64,000 bases of DNA, from contig CADCDO010000040.1 in assembly GCA_902800345.1 (NCBI GenBank), positions 1 to 64,000 on the forward strand, read 5' to 3'. The notes beneath the pieces are model-generated. The model saw only the letters and a program-made list of their open reading frames with translations, searched no databases and had not been told where the DNA came from. Every line of letters begins with the position of its first letter. The first letter of the stretch is position 1. Source of the stretch: Fibrobacter succinogenes (lineage in GTDB: Bacteria; Fibrobacterota; Fibrobacteria; Fibrobacterales; Fibrobacteraceae). A program made the translations under genes and the position numbers. Below, piece after piece: positions 43,177 to 52,502 of the stretch.

Positions 43177-46100
43177 ATGAATAAATACACCCTAAAACTT
43201 GCCATTGCAGCCTCTGCAATGGCATTGTATTTCACCGGCTGCGGTGACGACGTGCTTGTGTCCGAGGATGTCAACCAGACTTTCTCGACGGTCAGCGCGG
43301 TCAACCCCGATGACTGTAACGACAAGACCGAAGGCTCCATGGCGTTCGTGAAATCCACGGCGACGATGTACGTTTGTACGGACGGCGAGTGGATCGCGCT
43401 GAACGAACAGGACGCCATCCAGTACCGTTGCGATTCCAAGCAACTCAAGGACAAGTCCGGCTTCGCGATCGTTTGCGACGGCGACACGCTTGGCATTATC
43501 AAGAACGGCAAGGACGGTATCGACGGCAAGGACGGCGCTAAGGGCGACAAGGGTGACACCGGCGCAACAGGTGCCACCGGCGCTAAAGGCGACAAGGGTG
43601 ACAAGGGCGCAACCGGCGCAAAGGGCGACAAGGGTGATATCGGCGCAACAGGCGCTACTGGCGCAACAGGCGCCACCGGTGCCAAGGGCGACAAGGGTGA
43701 CAAGGGTGATACCGGTGCCACCGGTGCCAAGGGCGACAAGGGTGACAAGGGTGATACCGGTGCCACCGGTGCCAAGGGCGACAAGGGTGACAAGGGCGAT
43801 ACCGGCGCCACCGGCGCAAGCGGTTCGAACGGCTCGAAGGGCGACACTGGCGCAACTGGTGCAAACGGCAAGTCTGCCTACGAAATCGCCAAGGAAGGCG
43901 GTTACACGGGCACTGAACAGCAGTGGCTCGAATCTTTGAAGGGCGGCAAGGGTGACACTGGCGCAACTGGTGCAAACGGCAAGTCTGCCTACGAAATCGC
44001 CAAGGAAGGCGGCTACACGGGCACTGAACAGCAGTGGCTCGAATCTTTGAAGGGCGGCAAGGGTGACCCGGGCACCGCCGGCGCAAGCGGCAAGTCCGCC
44101 TACGAAATCGCCAAGGACGGCGGCTATACGGGCACGGAACAACAGTGGCTCGAATCTTTGAAGGGCGGCACCGGCGCGAACGGCAAGTCTGCCTATGAAA
44201 TCGCTAAGGAAGGCGGCTACACGGGCACTGAACAGCAGTGGCTCGAATCCTTGAAGGGCAAGAACGCCGACATGGACAAGATAACCAATGATATCAACAA
44301 CATGTTCAGCAGCGCCTCCAGCCAGCTTGATGACAAGTTCAACCAGGCCTACAGCAGCCTGAACGACGAACTCGAAAGCAAGGCCTGCCACATGGAAGGC
44401 GAACCGGTGAAGGACCTCGACGCGGGCACGATTACCGTGAAGGTCGTTTGCGGTACTGCTGAAAAGGATATCGTCATCCCGATAAACGTTGTCGATGGCA
44501 ATACATATTCGAAGCACGTGGTGGTGCGTTTCCCGGTACAGGCCGAAAAAGGCTTCGGTTCCGAACAAATTTACGAACAGCTGTGGGCCGACTTCAAGGG
44601 CGGCGACCACACCGAACTCACCGTGATGGACTTGGACAAGAAGCTCAACGCGACTGGCAAGATGTTCGTCACGGACCTCTTCGCCGACGGCACGAACAAG
44701 AAGGATTTTGTGACGATCGAAGAGACGAACGAAAAGATTACTGAATACAAGGTCGCGCGTCTCGAAGGCGATCTCGACCTCACGAACTTGAGCAACCCGC
44801 TCGTCCAGCTCCGCATCAAGATGAGCCTTTCCAATTCCAATAATAGGTTCATGGCGTTCGGCGGCAACGGCTCCACTTCAACAGAACTCATCTACAATGC
44901 CATCGTGGACCTCTCCGACGAATCCGATACCGTGGTCATCGACTTCCTGACGGACTACAAGGCCGAACGCGTGAAGACCCTGGTGAAGTCGGACAAATCG
45001 TTCGCAGAAGCCAGCGAACAGGCCAACGGTGAACTTGCCAAGGCCCTCGCCCTGGTCAAGGACGAAAAGGTTTCGACGCTCCCCGCCTTCGAACATTACC
45101 TGCCGGGCAGCGACAAGGTCGGCCTGAACGAATACTTCAACAGCATCGTCTGGGTGATGGCGCTCATCGACCAGAACGGCAAAATCCCGAGCTTCAACAA
45201 GATCTACAACGATTACCGCAAGGTATTCGCGAAGAACGGCGACTTCAACACCGCCGTCGTGACGACCTACAACGGCACGAAGCGCAGCCTGTTCTTCGTG
45301 GACTACCTGGCCCTGCTCATCAACGCGAACTTCTTCAGGTGGAACTGCCAGCACAGTGATGATTATTCCTGGGGAGCCAACTGTGAAACGGAATCTTATA
45401 CCGGCGAGGAACTCGACATTTACTACAAGATTCTCCAGAACGGCCTTGTCAGCGCCTACAAGCTCGATACGGCCGAGGCTGTCGAAGTCGACAAGTACAG
45501 CAAGGTCCAGAAGTCCGGAGCCGAAGGCGGCTATTTCCGTTATTTCAAATATTACCGCAGCGAAAAAGTCTGGTATCCCCTGAACGGCTGGGCCGAAGGT
45601 GCCGCCGTAGCTGAAACCGGAAAGTGCGCAGCGTCGACAAAGGGAACCCTCGCCGTATTCACGTTAGATTTCTGGAACGACGAGGATACGAAGACCTATT
45701 CCGTCGACTACAGCATGGAATGCCTGTGCGAAGGCAACAAATGCGAATATGGCAAGGTCGATCCCTGCCAGGGTCGCGAAGAAGGCCATGAAGGCTACAC
45801 CTATTTGGGTACGGACCCGGATCCCAGCGAGTACATATGCCAAAAGATGTGCTCTGAACCGACACCGACATCCGCATCCAGCAGCGCATCCAACAGCGAG
45901 GAATGCGTAATCGAAGCCGCTTACAACTACAGCTCGCCCTCTTCCTCCGCGGCTTCTTCTTCTCCGTCCAACGGCAAGACCATTGAAGAACTCATAAACG
46001 AAGGCCGCCTTGGAACTTGTGATGCGACTGTCGCCAACGACCCGGACAAGTATCTCGTCCAGTTCGATTATGATGATGCTATGATTTCTACCAGGACCCG

Positions 46101-48672
46101 CCATGATTACTACATGTGCCAGTGCTCCGGCGACGAATGCAAGTGGATAGAGGCTGATTGGACCGTCCTTGAATTTGGTATGTGCTCTGAAACCGTGATG
46201 AAAACTCAGACCGAGTTCAAGGAATCTAGTGGTAATAAGTACAAGTGCGACTACCTCGACTATGAAAAGGTTTATGGATGGACCTTGGCGCAACTCGTTG
46301 AAATGGATGTTAAAGTAATCTGTCATTACGGCATTTCTGAAAGAACTCATAACAACGAAGACGGTGCTCCTGTTGTCGATGCAAAGGGCACCTTCTCCGC
46401 CGATTCACTTTACGTTTGTGCTGAAAATGGCGAGCTTTCTCGGAACCATACCCACGACTGGCGTGAATCCACTGTGGATGAATACTGCGCGGGCCATGCT
46501 GAACCGACGACCCAGATGGTTACTGACGAACAGCTTCCTGAAAACTTTGTCTATAACGAAAAATGCTCCTTCAAGAATGTACTTTACGTCAGGAAGAATA
46601 CTGCCGATGGCGTTACGGAATGGATCAACCCCCAACAGTATTTAGCGCTGACCTATGGCTCAGCTCCGTCTCCGGTCAATGGTAACCGTAGGGTTGCTAC
46701 AAGGGTTGCGTTAATGAGGTCTATTGCGGATGGCTTCTATCTGTTCTTGAACGGCTACACGGATGTCGCAGTCTATCAGTGCACGAACAGCAACTGCGTT
46801 GCTTCTACTATGGAAGCGGCTGTTCAAGCATTGTCTGGAAAAAAGGATGCCGTCAATCTTCTTAACATCCAGGGTAACTATAGTTACACGAAGATTGCCG
46901 AAGGCACTTATGACGCTTCGATTAAGTTCACGGCCCAGGCGTATACTTTGGAAAGCCCCGATGCAAAGGTGACCATCATCGCTTCTGCCTCTAGAACGGA
47001 CTGGCACGCAGTTGGCGTGGCTGACAAGCTTGGCGCTTGCAACGAAACCGTGATGGCTAATACGAGCAGCAACTGGAAAGAATTCAACAGCCAGAAGTAC
47101 AAGTGCGACTGTATGGAAACTGCCGGCACGGCTAGCACGGCTCCCGAATGCGAATGGACTCCGGGTTCCGAAACGGAAGTTGCTTTGAATAAGCCCTGCA
47201 CTGGGAACCTTGTTTCGGGTGAAACGCCGACATTGCAAAACGATGCACAAGGTGTTCCTCAAGTTTGTTCGACGGTATATGATGAATCTCAAAAACCGAA
47301 ACATGACTGGACGGCAGCCACTCCGGAGCAGGCGTTTGGCGTTTGCGACGCGGATAAGATGGCTGCCCAGACGAAATTGAGCAAGCTTGGTTCTGATTAC
47401 TATAAGTGCGACTGCGAAGGGGAGCCTTCGCGTGGTACCGCTATTATGTATTCAGGTTGTGCATGGATACAGGCAACGGAACTTGAAGTGACTTTGGATG
47501 CGGCGAAAAACGCTCCTTGCACGGCTAAGCTTGTCCATGAAGAAGATGGGTGGACGTTCTCCAAGAACAATCTGTACTATTGCGGTCAAAAAGGTATCGA
47601 GAATACCAACGACCATGAACATAATTGGCTTAATATGACTTCGTATTTATGGTGCAGTGTAAAGAGTAAGTCTCTTGCTGATCACGAAAACTGCACCGGT
47701 GGCTATGAGGCATGCTCTATATGTAACGACATCCCTGAAGGTGTTGAGGAGAGCGGAACGACGTTTATCTATCGTGCTAATTCAGGTGCTACAGAAACGG
47801 TAACTGCCGAGACTTATTTTGGCGTTGACTGCTCTCAGGAACCGAAATTTATTGGCAATCTCGAATCGTATGAAAAAGGATGGTATGAATTCAGTGATGG
47901 CGTGTACATGTACAAGGCTGATAATTCTTTAGTTCATGACTTCATCTGCAAGAACGGTCACGTTGCCGAAGCCGCTGACGCAAACGAAGCCTGCAACGCC
48001 ACTTTCGCAAAGACTGAAATTTGTACGTACATGAATGAACAGTATGAACATAACGGCTCAGGGTGGGTCAAGATGAATTGTTCGACTTTGCATGATGAGA
48101 ATAATAGAGAACAAAAAAGAGACTTTGTCTGCACGGCATCTGATGGTTCTGAATATTTTAAGGCTGAGTCTTGGACTGATGACTATAGACTTGATCCAGC
48201 AGAAAGTTCTTCTTCGAGATATAATGACAAGTGGTATGACGTAAGCGATTACTGCGCTACGAAGGGTGACCACTGCTATAAAGAGGGGCAGGAACCGACG
48301 GATATGACTTCTAGTATCGACTGTGAATTTGTTCGTCCTTACATGGAAAAGGAAGTCTTCTATTGTGATCAGACCGATGGTGTGTGGAAAAAGAACCTCG
48401 TAACCTCGGCTGAAGATTATTGCAATAGGAAACTGAAAATGGAATATGGCATTGTAAGCTGCAGTGTCTCAAATGTTCAAGCCTATTGCAGTAGTGCTGC
48501 TGGTCAAAACGATCCCAGTGGTTGCGGGGAAAGCTTTACGTTCTTCAATTTCCAATGTGAATTACCCGAAGGTTTGCTGTATGAAGGCCAGCAGAATATG
48601 CGTTGCGATTATGATTGGGATTGCAATGGCTCGGATGATGATTACTGCATAAGATGGGGCTTTAGTGCGTAA
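43177..48672 (+). CDS. Giant collagen-like lipoprotein
   Basis: A 1,831-aa surface lipoprotein (signal ending MALYFTGCGDD). Residues about 111-228 are Gly-X-Y collagen repeats (GDKGDTGATGAKGDKGD), and about 229-363 hold four copies of a GKSAYEIAKEGGYTGTEQQW unit alternating with Gly-X-Y. A coiled-coil-like stretch follows (DDKFNQAYSSLNDELE). Residues about 570-630 match the constant module of the cluster lipoproteins (LSDESDTVVIDFLTDYKAER against LSNRKTVNINLLTHLEYERV). The remaining half is Cys-rich with repeats around YKCDC, and Ser linkers. It probably forms trimeric surface fibres. It is followed 21 nt later by the OmpA gene. Confidence 0.85.
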   Translation: MNKYTLKLAIAASAMALYFTGCGDDVLVSEDVNQTFSTVSAVNPDDCNDKTEGSMAFVKSTATMYVCTDGEWIALNEQDAIQYRCDSKQLKDKSGFAIVCDGDTLGIIKNGKDGIDGKDGAKGDKGDTGATGATGAKGDKGDKGATGAKGDKGDIGATGATGATGATGAKGDKGDKGDTGATGAKGDKGDKGDTGATGAKGDKGDKGDTGATGASGSNGSKGDTGATGANGKSAYEIAKEGGYTGTEQQWLESLKGGKGDTGATGANGKSAYEIAKEGGYTGTEQQWLESLKGGKGDPGTAGASGKSAYEIAKDGGYTGTEQQWLESLKGGTGANGKSAYEIAKEGGYTGTEQQWLESLKGKNADMDKITNDINNMFSSASSQLDDKFNQAYSSLNDELESKACHMEGEPVKDLDAGTITVKVVCGTAEKDIVIPINVVDGNTYSKHVVVRFPVQAEKGFGSEQIYEQLWADFKGGDHTELTVMDLDKKLNATGKMFVTDLFADGTNKKDFVTIEETNEKITEYKVARLEGDLDLTNLSNPLVQLRIKMSLSNSNNRFMAFGGNGSTSTELIYNAIVDLSDESDTVVIDFLTDYKAERVKTLVKSDKSFAEASEQANGELAKALALVKDEKVSTLPAFEHYLPGSDKVGLNEYFNSIVWVMALIDQNGKIPSFNKIYNDYRKVFAKNGDFNTAVVTTYNGTKRSLFFVDYLALLINANFFRWNCQHSDDYSWGANCETESYTGEELDIYYKILQNGLVSAYKLDTAEAVEVDKYSKVQKSGAEGGYFRYFKYYRSEKVWYPLNGWAEGAAVAETGKCAASTKGTLAVFTLDFWNDEDTKTYSVDYSMECLCEGNKCEYGKVDPCQGREEGHEGYTYLGTDPDPSEYICQKMCSEPTPTSASSSASNSEECVIEAAYNYSSPSSSAASSSPSNGKTIEELINEGRLGTCDATVANDPDKYLVQFDYDDAMISTRTRHDYYMCQCSGDECKWIEADWTVLEFGMCSETVMKTQTEFKESSGNKYKCDYLDYEKVYGWTLAQLVEMDVKVICHYGISERTHNNEDGAPVVDAKGTFSADSLYVCAENGELSRNHTHDWRESTVDEYCAGHAEPTTQMVTDEQLPENFVYNEKCSFKNVLYVRKNTADGVTEWINPQQYLALTYGSAPSPVNGNRRVATRVALMRSIADGFYLFLNGYTDVAVYQCTNSNCVASTMEAAVQALSGKKDAVNLLNIQGNYSYTKIAEGTYDASIKFTAQAYTLESPDAKVTIIASASRTDWHAVGVADKLGACNETVMANTSSNWKEFNSQKYKCDCMETAGTASTAPECEWTPGSETEVALNKPCTGNLVSGETPTLQNDAQGVPQVCSTVYDESQKPKHDWTAATPEQAFGVCDADKMAAQTKLSKLGSDYYKCDCEGEPSRGTAIMYSGCAWIQATELEVTLDAAKNAPCTAKLVHEEDGWTFSKNNLYYCGQKGIENTNDHEHNWLNMTSYLWCSVKSKSLADHENCTGGYEACSICNDIPEGVEESGTTFIYRANSGATETVTAETYFGVDCSQEPKFIGNLESYEKGWYEFSDGVYMYKADNSLVHDFICKNGHVAEAADANEACNATFAKTEICTYMNEQYEHNGSGWVKMNCSTLHDENNREQKRDFVCTASDGSEYFKAESWTDDYRLDPAESSSSRYNDKWYDVSDYCATKGDHCYKEGQEPTDMTSSIDCEFVRPYMEKEVFYCDQTDGVWKKNLVTSAEDYCNRKLKMEYGIVSCSVSNVQAYCSSAAGQNDPSGCGESFTFFNFQCELPEGLLYEGQQNMRCDYDWDCNGSDDDYCIRWGFSA

Positions 48673-48693
48673 TCGCATAGATAATTTAACAGT

Positions 48694-51180
48694 ATGAAAA
48701 AACTTACCTTGATACTCGCACTTGCGCAGGCGGCGGTCTTTGCACAGACCGGCCTCTTGGGGGGCAAAACCGGTCTCCACCAGCAAGACGCGAACACACT
48801 CGGTTTTTTCCATTTCCGCATCGGTACGGGCGGTACCATCGCCACCGACAACTGGGGCTATACCCGCGGTGCCGAATTCACGGACCGCAAGGGCCGCACC
48901 CAGCAACTCGATGTCTGGGATGGCAGAATGGAAAAGGGGCGCATTGACGGTGCGCTGGCTGGCAACTTCAATTTTGCCTTTGGGCTTCGCGACGATTTGG
49001 ATATCGGCGTGAGCCTTCCTATTTACTATGACCATGCCAAGGACTACTCGGGCGAAGCCATCCGCGCCAACATGGGCGAGGGGGGCCTCGGCGACTTGCA
49101 GTTCTACGCCAAGTACCGTACGCCGCACTTGTTCGGCCCGGATTACATGACGACGGCTGCTGTTGTCGATCTCACGTTCCCGACCGGCTGGGAGGGCGTG
49201 GGTATGCGTCCGCGTCACGCCTGGTTCCTCGACAACGAGGGCGGTCCGACTTACGCCTACACGGCGAACAGCGTCATGCTCGGCCTCACGGGCGTCATCT
49301 CGGTTGATTACACCAAGAAGGGCATCCCGCTCATCTGGAATTCGTCCCTCGGTCTCATGATCGGCTTTGGCGACGCGTCGAACACGCTCGTCTATAGCAC
49401 GGGTGTCGATTGGCAGATCAACGAGTATGTCCAACCGTTCCTCGAGTTCAGCGGCGAAATGCGTTTCGGCAACGATGCGTATCCGTTCAGCCCGATTACC
49501 GACCCGATGGTGCTTACGCCGGGTATCAACCTGAAGATTCCGTTCTTCAACGTTGACTTTGCGGCAGGTATCGATATTGGTATCGGAAACCTCGTCGATG
49601 GCTACGACAAAAAGGATGCCATGAAGAATTGCGAGGATTTCCAGATCAAGTACAAGGGCAAGAACGGCTACAGGGCTAGCTACTGCTACGTGTCCCAGCC
49701 GCTCATCGCCGGTATCGCAAAACTCACGTGGACGTTCGGCTTTGATGGCGACGACGACAACGATGGCGTCAAGAACCGCAAGGACAAGTGCCCGGATACG
49801 TTCCCGCCGATCGTCGTGGACGAAGACGGTTGCGGCATCGATACGGACGAAGACAAGGTCTTCGACGGCATTGACAAGTGCCCGGATACGCCGAAGGGCG
49901 TGGCCGTGGACAGCGTCGGCTGCCCGTTCGATACGGACGAAGATGGCGTCTATGATTACAAGGATATGTGCCCGGATACGCCGAAGGGCGTGCCTGTGGA
50001 CAGCGTCGGTTGCCCGTTCGATACGGACGAAGACGGCGTGCTTGATTACAAGGATCAGTGCCCGAATACGCCGAAGGGTGTTAAGGTGGATTCTGTCGGT
50101 TGCCCGATTGACTCGGACAAGGACGGAGTGTTTGATGGTCCGGACAAGTGCCCGAATACGCCGGAAGGTGTCGCCGTGGATGCAGACGGTTGCCCGCTCG
50201 ATACCGATAAGGATGGCGTGCCGGATTATAGGGACAAGTGCCCGAACACGCTGCCTGGAATCAAGGTGAACCGCCGTGGCTGCCCGCTGCGCCGTAAAGA
50301 AGACTTGGATTACCTCAAGAAGGGCATCCAGTTCGAATTCGGTTCCGCAACGTTGTTGCAGTCCAGCTACTCGACTTTGGACGACATTGTCGCTCTCCTG
50401 GAAAAGATTCCGGAAGTGAAACTCGAAGTCCAGGGCCATACGGATATCATCGGTACGGAAGATTACAACCAGAAACTCTCCGAAGACCGTGCTCACTCCG
50501 TGACGGACTACTTCCAGCTGAAGGGTATTCCTGGCGAACGTCTCCGCGCAATTGGCTTCGGCACTCGCATGCCGCTTGCCGATAACGTGACGGACGAAGG
50601 CCGTGCGAAGAACCGCCGCGTGGAACTCATTCCGTTCGGCTACTACACCGAAGGCGACAGTACTGTGGCCGCACCGTCTGATTCGCTCATGAAGGACAGC
50701 ACCGCTATTCCGCCGAAACCGCAGGTCCAGCCGGAAGGCAAGACCGACATCAAGGTGAAGCTGAGAGGCGAAATGAAGAAACGCGTCAGAGGAGCTTCTA
50801 AGGCCGGTTCTCGCCGTAAGAAGGAACTCGAGGAACGTGCCGCGAAGGCCATCGAAGAGCTCGAAGCCGAAACCGCGAGCAAGAAGTTCGAGGCTGAAAA
50901 AGCCAAGGTTCAGGAAGGCGCAAAAGCAAAAGTTGAAGACGGCACAAAAGCTAAAGTTGAGGACACCGCGAAAAACGTTCCCGCAAAAGCTGAAAAAGCC
51001 GTTGAAAACGTGAAGGATGCTGCCGCAGATGCGAAGGCGAAAGCCGAGGCTGCAAAAGCGAAGGCCGCCGATGCCGTGAAGAACATCAAGAACGTTCTCC
51101 CGACAAAGGCAGAAAAGCCTGCCGCTGAAAAGCCCGCAGAAAGCGCACCCGCCAACAGCGCCGCCCCCGCCGCACAGTAA
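48694..51180 (+). CDS. OmpA-family outer-membrane protein with TSP3 repeats
   Basis: An 828-aa product with a signal peptide (LILALAQAAVFAQT). The N-terminal part (about 20-345) is probably a beta-barrel. Residues about 349-536 carry six thrombospondin type 3 calcium-binding repeats (DTDEDGVYDYKDMCPDTPKG). The OmpA/MotB peptidoglycan-binding domain (about 540-650) has QGHTDIIGTEDYNQKLSEDR and RAKNRRVELIPFG. An unusual Ala/Lys/Glu-rich tail (about 680-828) ends in PAAEKPAESAPANSAAPAAQ. It probably links outer membrane to cell wall and may be co-expressed with the collagen-like protein. Confidence 0.9.
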   Translation: MKKLTLILALAQAAVFAQTGLLGGKTGLHQQDANTLGFFHFRIGTGGTIATDNWGYTRGAEFTDRKGRTQQLDVWDGRMEKGRIDGALAGNFNFAFGLRDDLDIGVSLPIYYDHAKDYSGEAIRANMGEGGLGDLQFYAKYRTPHLFGPDYMTTAAVVDLTFPTGWEGVGMRPRHAWFLDNEGGPTYAYTANSVMLGLTGVISVDYTKKGIPLIWNSSLGLMIGFGDASNTLVYSTGVDWQINEYVQPFLEFSGEMRFGNDAYPFSPITDPMVLTPGINLKIPFFNVDFAAGIDIGIGNLVDGYDKKDAMKNCEDFQIKYKGKNGYRASYCYVSQPLIAGIAKLTWTFGFDGDDDNDGVKNRKDKCPDTFPPIVVDEDGCGIDTDEDKVFDGIDKCPDTPKGVAVDSVGCPFDTDEDGVYDYKDMCPDTPKGVPVDSVGCPFDTDEDGVLDYKDQCPNTPKGVKVDSVGCPIDSDKDGVFDGPDKCPNTPEGVAVDADGCPLDTDKDGVPDYRDKCPNTLPGIKVNRRGCPLRRKEDLDYLKKGIQFEFGSATLLQSSYSTLDDIVALLEKIPEVKLEVQGHTDIIGTEDYNQKLSEDRAHSVTDYFQLKGIPGERLRAIGFGTRMPLADNVTDEGRAKNRRVELIPFGYYTEGDSTVAAPSDSLMKDSTAIPPKPQVQPEGKTDIKVKLRGEMKKRVRGASKAGSRRKKELEERAAKAIEELEAETASKKFEAEKAKVQEGAKAKVEDGTKAKVEDTAKNVPAKAEKAVENVKDAAADAKAKAEAAKAKAADAVKNIKNVLPTKAEKPAAEKPAESAPANSAAPAAQ

Positions 51181-51240
51181 AGGCGAAGGCTGAAAAGCGC
51201 CGCAGGGGAAGTCGCAACAACGTTGTGGCTCCCGTAATAG

Positions 51241-51590
51241 GGAACGTCGCACCGTTGCGGAAAAGCCCCGCGGGAAGCGCGATCGCCAACAGCGCAGCAG
51301 GGAAGTCGCAACGTTGTGGCAACTGCAGCGCAGCCCGCTATAGGGACAGTTGCTCCGTTGCGGCAACCGCAGTGCAGACCGCTATAGGGAACGTCGCACC
51401 GTTGCGGAAAAGCCCCGCGGGAAGCGCGCCCGCCAACAGCGCAGCAGGGAAGTCGCAACGTTGTGGCAACTGCAGCGCAGGCCGCTATAGGGACAGTCGC
51501 TCCGTTGCGGCAACCGCAGTGCAGACCGCTATAGGGAACGTCGCACCGTTGCGGGAAAGCCCCGCGGGAAGCGCGCCCGCCACCCTCTCG
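51241..51590 (+). repeat. 147-bp tandem repeat downstream of ompA
   Basis: GGAACGTCGCACCGTTGCGG starts at 51241, 51388 and 51535, a period of exactly 147. The two full copies differ at about four positions; the third is partial. Each unit contains short GTTGCGGCAAC-type palindromes, and a segment (GAAAAGCCCCGCGGGAAGCG, then CGCCAACAGCGC) resembles the last 50 bases of the ompA coding sequence. GCTGAAAAGCGCCGCAGG occurs on both sides of the array (about 51190 and 51668). A terminator follows, so it would form a long 3' untranslated region. Confidence 0.8.
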
Positions 51591-51600
51591 AAATAAACGA

Positions 51601-51631
51601 AAAAGACCTAGCTTACCGCTAGGCCTTTTTT
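51601..51631 (+). terminator. Terminator after the ompA 3' repeat region
   Basis: CCTAG and CTAGG form a 5-bp stem (51608-51623) around CTTACCG, flanked by AAAAAG and CCTTTTTT. Confidence 0.65.
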
Positions 51632-51736
51632 GTGCGAATTGAGTCTCTAGAGTCGCACCCGCCCACCGCTGAAAAGCGCCGCAGGAAAGTCGCTCCGAGA
51701 AAGTTTTTCACGGTCCCATCGTAACCGGTAGAGCCC

Positions 51737-52463
51737 TTTACGTACTTATGCACCATTTTCCACATGCCAAGTACGTAAATCCGCCGAATTTGCAGTGGTT
51801 CGAGACTCCCACAAAGCGATTTTGGGACTGATTACGTACTTACGCATCGTTTTTTGAGCAGTTAGTACGTAATTTTTGACTTTTTTCATCGAAAAACATT
51901 GAAAATCTCCGTTTTTTAAAGTTTTAAAGGCTGAATTTTAACAATTCTAGCCGAAAATCCTGCTTTTTACGTACTTTTCTGCGAAAATAGCGCCTTCTAG
52001 TACGTAAACGTAAATCTGCCCTATTTGCAATTGTCCGAGACTCCCTCAAAAACTGTTTCTTAAACAATTACGTACTTTTCAGCAAAAATTTCACCTTCTA
52101 GTACGTAACGTACAAAATAACCAAGAACCCTTTACGTACTTATGCACCATTTTCCACATGCCAAGTACGTAAATCCGCCCAATTTGCAGTGGTTCGAGAC
52201 TCCCACAAGGCGATTTTGGGGATGATTACGTACTTACGCATCGCTTTTTGAGCAGTTAGTACGTAATTTTTGACTTTTTTCATCGAAAAACATTGAAAAT
52301 CCCCGTTTTTTAAAGTTTTAAAGGCTGAATTTTAACAATTCTAGCCGAAAATCCTGCTTTTTACGTACTTTTCTGCGAAAATAGCGCCTTCTAGTACGTA
52401 AACAAAGCGATTTTGGGGCTGATTACGTACTTACGCATCGCTTTTTGAGCTGTTAGTACGTAA
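51737..52463. repeat. Array of eight related 41-43 bp hairpins with TTACGTACT/AGTACGTAA arms
   Basis: Hairpins lie at 51737-51779, 51832-51872, 51966-52008, 52068-52108, 52131-52173, 52226-52266, 52360-52402 and 52423-52463. All begin (T)TTACGTACT and end AGTACGTAA(A), giving 9-11 bp stems. The inner 20-25 bases fall into four related types in the order A-B-C-D-A-B-C-B. A 272-bp block (A-B-C) is duplicated with an offset of 394. The spacers after hairpins 1, 3 and 5 share ATTTGCA and CGAGACTCCC. No open reading frame is supported. The array fills the space between two convergent genes. Confidence 0.85.
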
Positions 52464-52502
52464 TTTTTGAAAACGATTCCGGTTCCGAAAATGCCCGGCG
52501 GA

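Noticed and set aside
48562..51366. A 934-codon open frame on the minus strand opposite ompA
   Set aside because: It is the mirror of a codon-biased, repeat-rich plus-strand gene with clear domains (TSP3, OmpA). Its own product is Arg/His-rich with no signal, domain or ribosome site.
51225..51596. A 123-codon plus-strand frame across the 147-bp repeats
   Set aside because: 147 is a multiple of three, so an open frame persists automatically. There is no ribosome site and the product has no resemblance to any family; treated as 3' untranslated repeat.
51737..52463. Integron attC array
   Set aside because: No GTTRRRY/RYYYAAC core sites, no cassette genes between the hairpins and no integrase in the window.
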